DNA from: Paracoccus sulfuroxidans
Lineage (GTDB): Bacteria > Pseudomonadota > Alphaproteobacteria > Rhodobacterales > Rhodobacteraceae
Length of the DNA: 64,000 nucleotides
NCBI RefSeq assembly: GCF_007830335.1
Contig: NZ_VLKU01000011.1
Coordinates: forward strand, 62,001-126,000
Direction: 5' to 3'
The notes beneath the pieces were generated by a model that was given only the letters and a program-made list of their open reading frames with translations, ran no database searches and was not told where the DNA came from. Positions within the stretch are counted from its first letter, which is position 1. Each line of letters begins with the position of its first letter. Both the position numbers and the translations under genes were made by a program. This document shows positions 51,666-61,964 of the stretch, piece by piece.

Positions 51666-52361
51666 ATGGCCAATCAGAACGACAGTTTCATCGACGAAGT
51701 GACCGAGGACCTGCGCCGGGACCGGTTGTTCGCGATGTTCCGCCGCTTTGGCTGGATCGCCATTGCCCTGATCCTCGCGCTGGTCGGTGGAGCCGTCTGG
51801 CGCGAATATTCGAACAATCAGGCCCAGGACCGGGCGCGGGCCTTTGGCGATGCGGTGATTGCCGCGGAAGAGGCCGCCGATCCCTCGGCCGCCTATGCCG
51901 CCATCGACCCGCAAGGCTCGGCCGGGCGCAAGGCCATCGCGCAGCTTCTGACCGCATCGACGGATGCCGAGGCAGGCGCGACCGAACAGGCCACGAAGCT
52001 TCTGGGCACGGCCGCCTCGGAATTGCAGGGCGACCCGATCCTGCGCGATCTGGCGCTGCTGAAATCGGTCATCGCCAGCGGGACCACCATGGACGCTGCC
52101 GATCGCGACAGCATCCTGTCGGAACTCTCCAAGCCCGGCGCGCCTTTCGAGATGCTGGCGCTTGAGCAGAAAGCCATCGCCCTTGCCGGAGCGGGCCGTG
52201 ATGAGGATGCCGTCGTCCTGATCCGCCAGATCCAGCAGAAGGACGGGCTGACGGAAACCTTGCGTCGCCGCCTGTCCGAGATGATGATCGTGCTTGGCGC
52301 CGACCCTGACCTGAACCAGGGCCCCGGCCCGCAGTCCATGACGCCCGCGCCCGCCAACTGA
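51666..52361 (+). CDS. YfgM-like tetratricopeptide membrane protein
   Basis: Protein of 231 residues: FIDEVTEDLRRDRLFAMFRRFG on the cytoplasmic side, one helix (WIAIALILALVGGAVWREY), then a periplasmic helical-repeat part typical of YfgM/ancillary SecYEG translocon subunits. In E. coli yfgM lies directly before bamB and der, and the same order is seen here (yfgM-like, bamB, der), which strengthens the call. Confidence 0.82.
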   Translation: MANQNDSFIDEVTEDLRRDRLFAMFRRFGWIAIALILALVGGAVWREYSNNQAQDRARAFGDAVIAAEEAADPSAAYAAIDPQGSAGRKAIAQLLTASTDAEAGATEQATKLLGTAASELQGDPILRDLALLKSVIASGTTMDAADRDSILSELSKPGAPFEMLALEQKAIALAGAGRDEDAVVLIRQIQQKDGLTETLRRRLSEMMIVLGADPDLNQGPGPQSMTPAPAN

Positions 52362-52395
52362 ACGAAGGCGCGGCTGGAACAACAAGGAGACAGCG

Positions 52396-53718
52396 ATGAC
52401 GAGGTTCCCCTTGATCGCGGTTCTGGCGGGCCTGACCGCCGTGTCGGCATGCAACCGTGATGCAGCGCCTTTGCAGGGCGAGCGGCTGGACCCGCGCGCG
52501 ATTGCCTCGCCCGACGGGCCTGCGGTCGTCGGCCCCGCGACCGCCACCACGACGGCCCTGTCGCTGCCGCCGGTGCGCGGCAATGCCGACTGGCCGCAGC
52601 GCGCAGGCTCGGCCGCGCATGCTTCGGGCAATCAGGCCATTGGCGCGGGCACGCAGCAGATCTGGGCAGCCAGCATCGGCAAAGCCTCGGACCGCCGTCA
52701 CCGCATCACCGCCGATCCGGTGGTTGCGGGTGGGCTGATCTTCACGCTCGACAGTCAGGCGCAGGTCGTCGCGACCACCACCTCGGGCGGGCGGGCATGG
52801 GCCACGGATCTGCGTCCGGGCGGCGAGACCGCAGGCAGCGTCTCGGGCGGCGGCGTCGCCTATGACGGCGGCCGCGTTTTTGCGACCTCGGGCTATGGCG
52901 AGCTGGTGGCGCTGGATGCGCGCACCGGCGGCGTCGCATGGCGCCAGAAGGTCGAGGCCCCGATTTCCGGCGCGCCGACCGTCGCGAATGGCGTGGTCTA
53001 TGTGACCGCCCGGAACTCCAGCGGCTGGGCCGTTCGCGCCAGCGACGGCAAGGTGCTGTGGAAGGTCTTCGGCAATGACGGCGTTGCAGGCGTGATGGGC
53101 GTCTCGTCGCCCGCCGTTTCGGGCAATACGGTCGTCTTCCCCTTCACCACGGGCGAACTGGTCGCAGCCGACGTCAACACCGGAGAGCAGCGCTGGATCG
53201 CGCAGGTCGCGGGCTCGCGCCTTGGCCGCTCGATCGGCCTGATCCGCGACATGACCGGCGATCCGGTGATCGTGGGCAACACGGTCTATGCGGGCACCTC
53301 GTCGGGGCGTACCGCCGCGTTCGATCTGCAGACCGGCATGACGAACTGGGAGGCGCCCGAAGGGGCGGCCAGCCCGGTGCTGCCGGTGGGCAATTCGGTC
53401 TTCCTCGTGAATGATCAGGCGCAGATCCTGCGGCTTGACGCCTCGAATGGCGGGCGCGTCTGGGCCGAGAAACTGCCCTATTTCACCCGCAACGTCGTGC
53501 GCAAGCAAAGCGCGGTCTACAACCACTTCGGCCCGGTCCTTGCGGGCAGCAAACTCTATGTGCCGTCCTCGGACGGGGTTCTGCGCGTCTTCGATCCGTC
53601 CTCGGGCGCGTTGATCGGGCAGGCCAACATTCCCGGCGGCGCAGCCGCAGCCCCCGCCGTCGCAGGCCAGACGCTTTACGTCGTCTCGCATGACGGCCGA
53701 TTGATTGCCTATCGCTGA
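52396..53718 (+). CDS. bamB: BamB-like outer membrane assembly lipoprotein
   Basis: Lipoprotein of 440 residues: signal with lipobox ([10 protein letters not shown]) and an eight-bladed PQQ-like beta-propeller, visible as repeated blades such as [29 protein letters not shown] and [20 protein letters not shown]. BamB is a non-essential member of the BAM complex. The stop overlaps the der start by one base. Confidence 0.87.
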   Translation: MTRFPLIAVLAGLTAVSACNRDAAPLQGERLDPRAIASPDGPAVVGPATATTTALSLPPVRGNADWPQRAGSAAHASGNQAIGAGTQQIWAASIGKASDRRHRITADPVVAGGLIFTLDSQAQVVATTTSGGRAWATDLRPGGETAGSVSGGGVAYDGGRVFATSGYGELVALDARTGGVAWRQKVEAPISGAPTVANGVVYVTARNSSGWAVRASDGKVLWKVFGNDGVAGVMGVSSPAVSGNTVVFPFTTGELVAADVNTGEQRWIAQVAGSRLGRSIGLIRDMTGDPVIVGNTVYAGTSSGRTAAFDLQTGMTNWEAPEGAASPVLPVGNSVFLVNDQAQILRLDASNGGRVWAEKLPYFTRNVVRKQSAVYNHFGPVLAGSKLYVPSSDGVLRVFDPSSGALIGQANIPGGAAAAPAVAGQTLYVVSHDGRLIAYR

Positions 53719-55193
53719 TGAGCTTCACCCTCGCCATCGTCGGACGTCCGAACGTCGGAAAGTCCACCCTGTTCAACCGCCTTGTCGGCAAGCGGCTGGC
53801 GCTGGTCGATGACCAGCCGGGCGTGACGCGCGACCTGCGCGAAGGGCAGGCCCGTCTGGGGCATCTGCGCTTCATCGTCGTCGACTCGGCCGGGCTTGAG
53901 ATGGCCGAGGATGACAGCCTGCAGGGCCGCATGCGCCGCCTGACCGAGCGCGCGGTGGATGAGGCCGACGTCTGCCTGTTCGTCATCGACGCGCGCGCGG
54001 GCGTGACGGCGGCGGACGAATATTTCGCCGATCTTCTGCGCAAGCGCGCCAAGCACGTCATTCTGGCCGCGAACAAGGCCGAGGGGCGCGCGGGCGAAGG
54101 TGGGCTGCTGGAAGCCTATAGCCTTGGGCTGGGAGAGCCGCTGCGCCTCTCGGCCGAGCATGGCGAGGGCATGGATGAGCTTTATCACGTCCTGATCCCG
54201 ATGGCCGAGCAGTTCGAGGCCCAGAACGTCCAGCAGGCGCCTGAAACCGACGTCGACGTCAGCGATGACGAGGGCGAGGATGACGCCGAGAACTGGCGTC
54301 CGACCGAGGCGAACCCGCTGCAGATCGCCGTCATCGGTCGTCCGAATGCCGGGAAATCGACGCTGATCAACAAGATCATCGGCGAGGACCGGCTGCTGAC
54401 CGGCCCCGAGGCCGGGATCACCCGCGATTCCATCAGCGTGACGACGAATTTCATGGGCACGCCCATGCGCATCTTCGACACGGCAGGCATGCGCAAGAAG
54501 GCCCGCGTGGTCGAGAAGCTGGAGAAGCTGTCGGTCGCCGACGGTTTGCGCGCGGTGCGCTTTGCCGAGGTCGTGGTCGTCCTTCTGGATGTCGAGATCC
54601 CGTTCGAACAACAGGATCTGCGCATCGCCGATTTCGCCGAGACCGAGGGTCGGGCCGTCGTCGTCGCCGCGAACAAATGGGATCTGGAAGAGGACAAGCC
54701 GCAAAAGCTCAATGAGCTGCGCGAGGCGTTCGAGCGGCTGTTGCCGCAGCTGCGCGGCGCGCCGCTGGTCACCGTCTCGGCCCGCACGGGCAAGGGGCTG
54801 GACCGGCTGCACAATGCGATCATCAAGGCGCATGAGGTGTGGAACCGCCGCGTCTCGACCGCGCGGCTGAACCAGTGGCTGGGTGCCATGACCGAGGCGC
54901 ATCCGCCGCCCGCGCCCGGTGGCCGCCGCATCCGGCTGCGCTATATGACGCAGGTCAAGACCCGGCCCCCGGCCTTCGTGGTCATGGCGACGCATACCGA
55001 CAAGCTGCCCGACAGCTATCAGCGCTATCTGATCAACGGCTTGCGGCAGGATTTCGACATGCCCGGCACGCCGATCCGGCTGACCTTCCGCGATCAGGGG
55101 ACCAAGAACCCCTATCGGCACAAGGCCGAAAAGATCAATCAATCCGGGGCCTTGTCCAAGCATAAGCAGCGGCAGAAGCCGAAGGGCACCTGA
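53718..55193 (+). CDS. der: Ribosome-associated GTPase Der (EngA)
   Basis: Protein of 491 residues with two tandem GTPase domains: first P-loop GRPNVGKS at residues 9-16, second GRPNAGKS at 207-214, NKAE and NKWD as G4 motifs, and a C-terminal KH-like domain ([23 protein letters not shown]). Der is needed for 50S maturation. An acidic linker ([16 protein letters not shown]) joins the GTPase domains. Confidence 0.97.
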   Translation: MSFTLAIVGRPNVGKSTLFNRLVGKRLALVDDQPGVTRDLREGQARLGHLRFIVVDSAGLEMAEDDSLQGRMRRLTERAVDEADVCLFVIDARAGVTAADEYFADLLRKRAKHVILAANKAEGRAGEGGLLEAYSLGLGEPLRLSAEHGEGMDELYHVLIPMAEQFEAQNVQQAPETDVDVSDDEGEDDAENWRPTEANPLQIAVIGRPNAGKSTLINKIIGEDRLLTGPEAGITRDSISVTTNFMGTPMRIFDTAGMRKKARVVEKLEKLSVADGLRAVRFAEVVVVLLDVEIPFEQQDLRIADFAETEGRAVVVAANKWDLEEDKPQKLNELREAFERLLPQLRGAPLVTVSARTGKGLDRLHNAIIKAHEVWNRRVSTARLNQWLGAMTEAHPPPAPGGRRIRLRYMTQVKTRPPAFVVMATHTDKLPDSYQRYLINGLRQDFDMPGTPIRLTFRDQGTKNPYRHKAEKINQSGALSKHKQRQKPKGT

Positions 55194-55212
55194 GGGCAGG
55201 GGCGGCTGGCCT

Positions 55213-56082
55213 TCAGGTCGTCGCCCTGACCAATCCAAGCGCGATATAGGCGATGCAGAGCACCGCCACCGTGGCGAAGACGGCGTTGACGAAGATCGTC
55301 GCTGCTGCAATGGCGATCAGCCCCCAGATCACCGCGACGCTGAAGCCGGTGTTCCGGCCCAGATGCAGCTGGATGGCGAAGGTGCCGCCCGCGCAGACCA
55401 GAATCGCAAGGATGGTGCAGGTCGTGGCCGAGGCTCCGGTCTGGTCCTGCAGAAATCGCGCCAGAGCGGCGCAGCCCGACAGCCAGACCCAGCCCGCGAA
55501 AAAGCCCAGCGACCAGCTTTGGGTGATCTGCCCGGCGCTGCGCCTGCCGCGCATGACCGCCGACAGCACCCCGATGACCGCGACCAAGGCCAGCGCCTGC
55601 GCGACCAGCGGCCAGCGCTCCATCAGCCAAGGCCAGACCGCGCTGGCCGCCAGCCCGATCAGCAGCGGCGCGTATTCGGCGAAGGTCTGGTCGCCGTCAT
55701 ACAGCCGCGCCATGCTGCGCGCGGTCAGGGGGCCTGCGGCAGTGGGCGCAAGTTCGCGCCCATCCTGACGACCCGCATCCGCCAGCCGCGCGCGCCTTGC
55801 CCGCAGACTGTCCTGCAGGCGTCGGGCGACATAGACGCAAAGCCCGGCCATCGCGCAGAAAAGCAGCCCCCAGACGATCCAATGCCCGGGCTCAAGCAGC
55901 ACGGTCATCAGATCAATCTGCCCCAGCGGATCAACCCCCAGATCGAGAAGTGAAAAGGGGCTGTCGGACAGCCCCGCGACGGCGACAGTCGTTTGCGACT
56001 GTGACACCAGCGCAAAGCCAGCCACGCTTGCCAGCTGGGCAAACGCAAACAGAACCAGAGCGATCGTTCCAGACTTTAACAT
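55213..56082 (-). CDS. Hypothetical multi-helix membrane protein
   Basis: Protein of 289 residues with about seven to eight hydrophobic segments. The first (TIALVLFAFAQLASVAGFAL) may be a signal anchor. A soluble loop with RRLQDSLRARRARLADAG and TARSMARLYDGDQTFAEYAPL separates an N-terminal pair of helices from the C-terminal block. I do not recognise it. ATG 56082 has no clear Shine-Dalgarno. It follows serS on the same strand with a hairpin between. Confidence 0.65.
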   Translation of the reverse strand: MLKSGTIALVLFAFAQLASVAGFALVSQSQTTVAVAGLSDSPFSLLDLGVDPLGQIDLMTVLLEPGHWIVWGLLFCAMAGLCVYVARRLQDSLRARRARLADAGRQDGRELAPTAAGPLTARSMARLYDGDQTFAEYAPLLIGLAASAVWPWLMERWPLVAQALALVAVIGVLSAVMRGRRSAGQITQSWSLGFFAGWVWLSGCAALARFLQDQTGASATTCTILAILVCAGGTFAIQLHLGRNTGFSVAVIWGLIAIAAATIFVNAVFATVAVLCIAYIALGLVRATT

Positions 56083-56099
56083 AGCAACGAAACGCAAAG

Positions 56100-56126
56100 G
56101 CGCGCGGCAGGTTTCCCGCCGCGCGC
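56100..56126 (-). terminator. Terminator hairpin after serS
   Basis: GCGCGCGGC (56100-56108) pairs perfectly with GCCGCGCGC (56118-56126). Read on the minus strand, it follows the serS stop and is followed by CTTTGCGTTT, a broken T-run. Confidence 0.55.
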
Positions 56127-56171
56127 GCTTTAGATTTCCGGCGCACGGGCCCGGGCAGGACCCTGCGGATG

Positions 56172-57464
56172 TCAGGCCAGCACGCCGTCCGCGCCCAGCC
56201 GCGTCTTGCCGCCCAGATAGGGGTGCAGCGCCTCGGGCAGATCGACCGAGCCATCGGCCTGCTGGCCATTCTCCAGCACCGCGATCAGCGTGCGCCCGAC
56301 TGCCAGACCCGAGCCGTTCAGCGTATGCACGAACTCGGGCTTGCCGCCGCCTTCGGGGCGATAGCGTGCGTTCATCCGCCGCGCCTGGAAGTCGCCGCAA
56401 TAGCTGACGGACGAAATCTCGCGGAACTTGTCCTGGCCGGGCAGCCAGACCTCGAGGTCATGGGTGATGCGCGCGCCAAAGCCCATGTCGCCACCGCAGA
56501 GAACGACCGTGCGATAGGGCAGGCCCAGCCGCTCGAGCACGGTTTCGGCACAGCGGGTCATGCGGGCATGCTCGGCCATGCCGGTCTCGGCATCGGTGAT
56601 CGAGACCATCTCGACCTTCTCGAACTGGTGCTGACGCAGCATGCCGGCGGTGTCGCGGCCCGCGCTGCCCGCTTCCGAGCGGAAGCACTGGCTGTGCGCC
56701 ACCATGCGGCGGGGCAGGGTGGCATGTTCGACCAGATCGCCGTTCACGGTATTCGTCAGCGTGACCTCGGAGGTCGGGATCAGCCACCAGCCTTCGCGGG
56801 TCTGATAGCTGTCCTCACCGAATTTCGGCAGCTGGCCGGTGCCGTGCATCATCTCGGGCAGGACCAGAACCGGGGTCCAGGTCTCGGTCAGGCCATGCTC
56901 GGCGATGTGCAGGTCCAGCATGAACTGCGCCAGCGCCCGCTGGATGCGCGCGACGCCGCCCTGAAGGACGACGAAGCGCGAACCGGACAGCTTGGCGGCG
57001 GTTTCGAAATCCATGCCCGGCTTGACGCCCGCAATCTCGAAATGCTCGACCGGAGTGAAATCGAAGCTGCGGGGCGTGCCCCAGCGGTTGATCTCGACAT
57101 TGTCGTTTTCGTCCTTGCCCGGCGGCACGCTGTCGACCGGCAGGTTCGGGATGCCCAGCAGCAGCTCGCGCAGCGCCTCGTCAAAACGGGCCGCTTCACC
57201 CTGAAGGGCAGCGGTTTCGTCTTTCTTGGCGCTGACCAGATTGCGCAGACGTTCAAACTCGGCCTCGTCGCCGCGACCTTTGGCGGCGCCCGCTTCCTTG
57301 CTGGCCTTGTTCTGTTCGGCCTGCGCCGCCTCGGCCGAGGCGATGCGCGACCGGCGGTCCGAATCCAGCGACAGGATCTGGGCCGAGACCGGCTCAAGCC
57401 CGCGCAGGGCAAGCGCGGCGTCAAAGGCAGCAGGGTTGTCGCGGATGGCGCGGATATCGTGCAT
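56172..57464 (-). CDS. serS: Serine--tRNA ligase
   Basis: Class II aminoacyl-tRNA synthetase of 430 residues: an N-terminal coiled-coil arm (about residues 40-100, [25 protein letters not shown]) that contacts tRNA, motif 2 ([27 protein letters not shown]) and motif 3 ([20 protein letters not shown]). It charges tRNA-Ser and the seryl-tRNA precursor of selenocysteine. ATG 57464 follows AAGG. Confidence 0.97.
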   Translation of the reverse strand: MHDIRAIRDNPAAFDAALALRGLEPVSAQILSLDSDRRSRIASAEAAQAEQNKASKEAGAAKGRGDEAEFERLRNLVSAKKDETAALQGEAARFDEALRELLLGIPNLPVDSVPPGKDENDNVEINRWGTPRSFDFTPVEHFEIAGVKPGMDFETAAKLSGSRFVVLQGGVARIQRALAQFMLDLHIAEHGLTETWTPVLVLPEMMHGTGQLPKFGEDSYQTREGWWLIPTSEVTLTNTVNGDLVEHATLPRRMVAHSQCFRSEAGSAGRDTAGMLRQHQFEKVEMVSITDAETGMAEHARMTRCAETVLERLGLPYRTVVLCGGDMGFGARITHDLEVWLPGQDKFREISSVSYCGDFQARRMNARYRPEGGGKPEFVHTLNGSGLAVGRTLIAVLENGQQADGSVDLPEALHPYLGGKTRLGADGVLA

Positions 57465-57580
57465 GTCGTGGCCTTATCGCAGGTTTTGTGCAGGGATTGC
57501 GGCTTTTGCCGCGCCAAATGCCATAGCCCAAGCGGGCCATCAGTGAAAGCCGGAATGAAGGCTGGGCCGCGAGGGACCGC

Positions 57581-57982
57581 CTAGTAAGGCGCGTCGATCA
57601 TCTGCGCCAGCACCGCATAGAAGCGGTCCTTGCCGGGATAACCTTCGTAGCGCACCATTTCCTGCCCGTTGTTCAGCAGGATGAAGGTGGGGGTCAGCCA
57701 GGGCTTGCGGTCCAGCACCAGCCCGTCGGGGTAGGGGCCCTGAAGATCAACCTTCACCAAAGGCGCGCGCTGGCCCAGCGGGCTTTTCGCGTAACCGGGG
57801 CCGATCTCGGCCTCCCATGCGTTGCAATAGACGCAGCCGTCGCGGCGGACCATCAGCAGCTTCAGCCCCTTTTCGGCCTGAACCCCGGCGCTGACGGGGG
57901 CCGCCGAGGCGAAGGGCACATAGGCCTCAAGCGCAAAGATGGCCGTCCCCAGAAGCACGGGCAAGAATTTCAACAGGCCCAT
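57581..57982 (-). CDS. Thioredoxin-like periplasmic protein
   Basis: Protein of 133 residues with an N-terminal helix (LLKFLPVLLGTAIFALEAYV) acting as anchor or signal, and a thioredoxin fold with the redox motif DGCVYCNAWEAEIGP (CxxC) and a cis-Pro in KPWLTPTFILL. It resembles SoxS/TlpA-like rhodobacterial thioredoxins but cannot be named securely. ATG 57982 follows AAGGAG. An upstream extension of 50 codons is poorly supported. Confidence 0.82.
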   Translation of the reverse strand: MGLLKFLPVLLGTAIFALEAYVPFASAAPVSAGVQAEKGLKLLMVRRDGCVYCNAWEAEIGPGYAKSPLGQRAPLVKVDLQGPYPDGLVLDRKPWLTPTFILLNNGQEMVRYEGYPGKDRFYAVLAQMIDAPY

Positions 57983-58178
57983 CGCGGCTCTCCTTCGGCT
58001 GGTCGCAAGGGTCAGATAGGGCGCGGCAGGGCAGGCGACAAGACGCGCGGCGCCCCGCGCGTGCGCCGTTTGGTTTACTTGCTTTTGCGGCTCGATTATC
58101 CAAAGGAGAAACGCGGGCCAACGGCCCCGCAAGCGAAAGCCCGGCCGATGCGGGCTTCATGGAATCTGGGACGGGCCG

Positions 58179-59144
58179 ATGGATGAACTGACGCAGGACC
58201 TGATCGATGGCAACCGCCGTGCGCTGTCTCGGGCCATCACGCTGATCGAAAGCACGCGCCCGGACCACCGCGCCCGCGCCTTGCAGTTGCTCTCTGAACT
58301 GCCGCAGCGGCAGGCTTTGCGTATCGGGCTGTCGGGTACGCCCGGCGTCGGCAAATCGACCTTCATCGAGGCCTTCGGCAAGATGCTGACGGCGCAGGGG
58401 CTGAAGGTCGCGGTGCTGGCCGTTGACCCCAGCTCGGCGCGGTCGGGCGGCTCGATCCTGGGCGACAAGACCCGGATGGAGACGCTGTCGCGCGATCCGA
58501 ATGCCTTCATCCGCCCCTCGCCCTCGCGGGCCGAGATGGGAGGCGTGGCGCGGCGCACGCGGGAAACCGTGCGCCTGTGCGAGGCGGCGGGCTTTGACGT
58601 CGTGCTGATCGAGACGGTCGGCGTCGGCCAGTCCGAAACGCTGGTGGCCGAGATGTCGGACCTGTTCATCCTGCTGCTGGCCCCGGCGGGCGGCGACGAA
58701 TTGCAGGGCGTGAAGCGCGGCATCATGGAGATTGCCGACATCGTTCTGGTGAATAAGGCCGACGGAGAGCTGCGCTCGACCGCGATGCGGACGGTGGCCG
58801 ATTACGCAGGCGCGCTGCGGCTGTTGCGCAAGCGCTCCTACGACCCCGCGGAATTCCCCAAGGCGCTGCCGGTCTCGGCCTATACCGGCGACGGGCTGGA
58901 GAAAGCCTGGGAGAATATGACCTATCTGGCCGACTGGCGGCGCGAGCATGGCCATTTCGACCGACGCCGCTCCGAGCAGGCCCGCCACTGGTTCGTCAGC
59001 GAGTTGCGCGCAGGCCTGCTGGCGCGGCTGGATTCCCTGCCGGTCCGCGAACGCGTCGCACGTCTGGGCGAGGCGGTGGCCGCAGGCGAGACTTCGCCCG
59101 AACTCGCGGCCTCGGACATGCTGGACTGGCTGGCGCAGGGCTGA
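58179..59144 (+). CDS. meaB: Methylmalonyl-CoA mutase-associated GTPase MeaB
   Basis: Protein of 321 residues of the G3E family (MeaB/ArgK): Walker [11 protein letters not shown] near residue 53, [34 protein letters not shown] and the base-recognition motif VNKAD. It protects and reloads adenosylcobalamin on methylmalonyl-CoA mutase. The mutase genes are not in the window. Confidence 0.95.
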   Translation: MDELTQDLIDGNRRALSRAITLIESTRPDHRARALQLLSELPQRQALRIGLSGTPGVGKSTFIEAFGKMLTAQGLKVAVLAVDPSSARSGGSILGDKTRMETLSRDPNAFIRPSPSRAEMGGVARRTRETVRLCEAAGFDVVLIETVGVGQSETLVAEMSDLFILLLAPAGGDELQGVKRGIMEIADIVLVNKADGELRSTAMRTVADYAGALRLLRKRSYDPAEFPKALPVSAYTGDGLEKAWENMTYLADWRREHGHFDRRRSEQARHWFVSELRAGLLARLDSLPVRERVARLGEAVAAGETSPELAASDMLDWLAQG

Positions 59145-59234
59145 AATCCGCGCCCTTCGAATTCAACGCCGGATTCCGTGGCGCGGGGGCGCGGCGAATC
59201 GCTTAGGGTCGGTCCCATGATCAGGGAACCGACC

Positions 59235-60290
59235 ATGTTTGACCGACCTCTTCCGCCAGATGCTGTGCTGTATCAGGCCCTTCTGAACCGCGATCCCGCT
59301 TTTGAGGGGCGCGCCCTTGTCGGCGTGACCTCGACCGGGATCTTTTGCCGCCTGACATGTCCCGCCCGCAAGCCGAAGGCCGAGAACTGCCGCTGGTTTT
59401 CCGATGCGGCAGGGGCGGCGGCTGCGGGCTTTCGCCCCTGCCTGCGCTGCCATCCGGAAGGGCCGCAGGCGGCGGGCGATGCGATGGTCATGCGCCTGCT
59501 GGCCGCGCTTGAGGCCGACCCCGCGCGCCGTTGGCTGGAAAGCGATCTGGTGGCCATGGGGCTGGACCCCACCACCGTGCGCCGGGCCTTCCGTCGCCAT
59601 TTCGGCACCACCTTTTTGGAAATGGCCCGGCAGGCGCGGATGCGCACCGGCGTGGCGCGGCTGGTCGCGGAAGAGCCGGTGTTCGACGCCCAGCTAGAGG
59701 CCGGTTTCGATTCCGCCAACGGATTTCGTCAGGCCTTCGCGCGGCTTTTCGGCCATGCGCCCTTCCAGATGACCGGGCAGGCGGAACTGGCCGCCGACTG
59801 GATCGACACACTTTTGGGCGGGATGATCGTCGTCGCTGACCCCGACCGCGTGCATTTGCTGGAGTTCACCAGCCGCAAGGCCCTGCCAACCGAGTTGCGC
59901 CGCCTGTCGAAGGGCGCGAAGGGGCGGATCGGATTCGCCCGCACCAAGGCGATGGACCTGCTGGAGGCGCAACTCGACGGCTTCTTCAGCGGCCGGGACG
60001 CGGGCTTCACCGTCCCGCTGGCGCTGCACGGGACCGAGTTTCAGCGCCGCGTCTGGCAGCAGTTGCAGCGTATCCCCGCAGGCGCGACCCGCAGCTATTC
60101 CCAGCTTGCGGCCGAGATCGGCCAGCCCATGGCCGTGCGCGCCGTGGCCGGGGCCAATGGGGCGAACCAGATCGCCATTCTGATCCCCTGCCACCGGGTG
60201 ATCGGCGCGGATGGCACGCTGACCGGCTATGGCGGCGGCCTCTGGCGGAAGGAAAAACTGATCGCGATTGAAGCCACCTATCGGAGATAG
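59235..60290 (+). CDS. ada: Bifunctional Ada methyltransferase / regulator
   Basis: Protein of 351 residues. The N-terminal domain has four zinc-Cys at residues 38, 42, 69 and 72 (GIFCRLTCPARKP and RPCLRC), the E. coli Ada numbering, which supports ATG 59235. An AraC-type helix-turn-helix follows (DLVAMGLDPTTVRRAFRRHFGTTF), then the O6-methylguanine methyltransferase domain with the acceptor PCHRVIG. It repairs phosphotriesters and O6-methylguanine and, once methylated, activates the adaptive response. The next gene begins two bases after its stop. Confidence 0.95.
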   Translation: MFDRPLPPDAVLYQALLNRDPAFEGRALVGVTSTGIFCRLTCPARKPKAENCRWFSDAAGAAAAGFRPCLRCHPEGPQAAGDAMVMRLLAALEADPARRWLESDLVAMGLDPTTVRRAFRRHFGTTFLEMARQARMRTGVARLVAEEPVFDAQLEAGFDSANGFRQAFARLFGHAPFQMTGQAELAADWIDTLLGGMIVVADPDRVHLLEFTSRKALPTELRRLSKGAKGRIGFARTKAMDLLEAQLDGFFSGRDAGFTVPLALHGTEFQRRVWQQLQRIPAGATRSYSQLAAEIGQPMAVRAVAGANGANQIAILIPCHRVIGADGTLTGYGGGLWRKEKLIAIEATYRR

Positions 60291-60292
60291 AC

Positions 60293-61054
60293 ATGAGCAA
60301 TTTCAAGAACCTGCATATTCCCGGCACGCCGCTGGTCCTGTGGAACATCTGGGACGCGGGCAGCGCGCGGGCGGTTGCCGGGGCAGGGGCGCCGGCGGTC
60401 GCGACCGGCAGCGTCTCGGTCGCGGGGGCGATGGGCTATCCGGACGGGCAGGCGCTGCCGCTGGACCTGTTGCTGACCATCTGCACCCGCATCGCGGCCT
60501 CGGTCGAGGTGCCGCTGAGCGTCGATTTCGAAAGCGGCTATGCCGAGGACCCCGTCGAACTGGCCGAGAATGCGGCGCGTCTGACTGACACCGGCGCGCA
60601 GGGGTGCAATTTCGAAGACGGCATCCCGCCCGAGGCGGGGATTCGCCCGCTGAAGGCGCAAATGCCCCGCATCAAGGCGTTGCGCGACGGTGCGCCGGGG
60701 CTTTTCCTGAACGCCCGCACTGATCTTTTTCTGCAAAACCCGGCAGACGCGCATGCCGCGCTGCTGCCCGAGGCGGTCACCCGCGCCCGCGCCTATGCCG
60801 ATGCGGGGGCGGACGGCTTTTTCGCGCCGGGCCTTGTCGCGCCCGCGCTGATCGAGGCGCTGTGCCGCGATTCTCCCTTGCCAGTCAATGTGATGAAGAC
60901 ACCTTCGGCACCTGACATTATGGCTCTGGCCAAGCTGGGGGTCGCGCGGATATCCTATGGGCCATTCCCCTGGCGCGAGGCCATGGTGGATCTGGCGCAC
61001 AGATTTCAGGCCCAGACCGGGGCGGTTGCCGGGCAGGATGCCAAAAAGGCTTGA
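60293..61054 (+). CDS. Isocitrate lyase / PEP mutase family protein
   Basis: Protein of 253 residues of the ICL/PEPM superfamily: LVLWNIWDAGSARAVAGAGA, ATGSVSVAGAMGYPDG, the metal-site LSVDFESGYAEDP and NFEDGIPPEAGIRPL, then FLNARTDLFL. Reactions in this group break or form C-C or P-C bonds; this subgroup is uncharacterised. Start follows the ada stop by two bases, suggesting one transcript. Why it is linked to Ada is unknown. Confidence 0.87.
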   Translation: MSNFKNLHIPGTPLVLWNIWDAGSARAVAGAGAPAVATGSVSVAGAMGYPDGQALPLDLLLTICTRIAASVEVPLSVDFESGYAEDPVELAENAARLTDTGAQGCNFEDGIPPEAGIRPLKAQMPRIKALRDGAPGLFLNARTDLFLQNPADAHAALLPEAVTRARAYADAGADGFFAPGLVAPALIEALCRDSPLPVNVMKTPSAPDIMALAKLGVARISYGPFPWREAMVDLAHRFQAQTGAVAGQDAKKA

Positions 61055-61079
61055 CGAGGCTGGCCCGAATCCGTATTTC
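61051..61079 (+). promoter_or_regulatory. Probable rpmB promoter
   Basis: TTGACG at 61051-61056 and TATTTC at 61074-61079 with a 17-base spacer, 92 bases before rpmB. The -35 overlaps the stop codon of the preceding gene. Confidence 0.45.
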
Positions 61080-61170
61080 CGCCTGATAGATTTCCGGGCG
61101 CTGTTTCGCGGCGCCCTTTCAAATTTGCGGGCCCCCCGCCCGTGCTGGATCGAAACGAAGGAACAAGATC

Positions 61171-61446
61171 ATGTCGCGCGTTTGCGAACTGACCGGCAAG
61201 GGCCCGATGAGCGGGAACAACATCTCCCACGCCAACAACAAGACCCGTCGCCGTTTTCTGCCGAACCTCAACGAAGTTTCGCTGATCTCGGACAAGCTGG
61301 GCCGCAGCTTCTCGCTGCGCATTTCGGCTGCTGCGCTGCGCTCGGTCGATCACCGTGGTGGCCTGGACGCCTATCTGGCGAAAGCGAAAGACGTCGAGCT
61401 TTCGGATCGCGCGCTGAAGATCAAGCGCGAACTGGGCAAAGCCTGA
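61171..61446 (+). CDS. rpmB: 50S ribosomal protein L28
   Basis: Protein of 91 residues beginning [20 protein letters not shown] and with [37 protein letters not shown]. Typical alphaproteobacterial L28, slightly longer than the gammaproteobacterial form. A terminator follows within 30 bases. Confidence 0.97.
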   Translation: MSRVCELTGKGPMSGNNISHANNKTRRRFLPNLNEVSLISDKLGRSFSLRISAAALRSVDHRGGLDAYLAKAKDVELSDRALKIKRELGKA

Positions 61447-61472
61447 TTCGATCCAGCTTGCGGATGCAAGGT

Positions 61473-61499
61473 GCCCTGCCGGAAACGGTGGGGCTTTTT
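61473..61499 (+). terminator. Rho-independent terminator of rpmB
   Basis: GCCCTGCCG (61473-61481) pairs with CGGTGGGGC (61486-61494), two G-T wobbles, over a GAAA tetraloop, then TTTTT. Confidence 0.88.
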
Positions 61500-61580
61500 G
61501 CTGTCTGACGCCCATTCGGGCCGGGGGCTGCGGCAAAATAACGGGCTGCGGTGCCTTGGCTGACAAGGTAACCTGCTGAC

Positions 61581-61952
61581 ATGACGCGCCTCCTGCCCCT
61601 TGCCCTGAGTTTGCTGCTGGTCCTGATGGGCCAGTCGCTGGCCGTGGCGCGGGGCCAGACGCAGGTCGCCGGGCAGATCGTCCTGTGCGCAGGCGGCACC
61701 GTCAGCGTGGTCGAGATTGGCCCCGATGGCACGCCGATCAAGGCGCCCGTCTATTGCCCCGATATGGCGCTGTCGCTGCTGCATGCCGTCGCCGCGCCGG
61801 ATGCGACCCCTGCGGTTGCCGCAAACAGCCATTCCTTCCAGCATTTCGACCGGGCGCATCTGCCTGCTGCGCAAGAGGCCACGCCCGCACGGGCGCGGGA
61901 CCCGCCGCGCCCCAGGGTCTTGCCTGACCTGAAGACGACAGAATGCAGATGA
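61581..61952 (+). CDS. DUF2946-like secreted protein
   Basis: Protein of 123 residues with a signal peptide (LLPLALSLLLVLMGQSLAVARG), then GQIVLCAGGTVSVVEIGPDG and VYCPDMALSLLHAV. The two Cys and length resemble DUF2946 proteins, which usually accompany copper genes, and a PCu(A)C copper chaperone follows 12 bases later. The C-terminal 40 residues are basic and low complexity. Metal binding is inferred. Confidence 0.7.
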   Translation: MTRLLPLALSLLLVLMGQSLAVARGQTQVAGQIVLCAGGTVSVVEIGPDGTPIKAPVYCPDMALSLLHAVAAPDATPAVAANSHSFQHFDRAHLPAAQEATPARARDPPRPRVLPDLKTTECR

Positions 61953-61964
61953 AGGATTTCCGCT

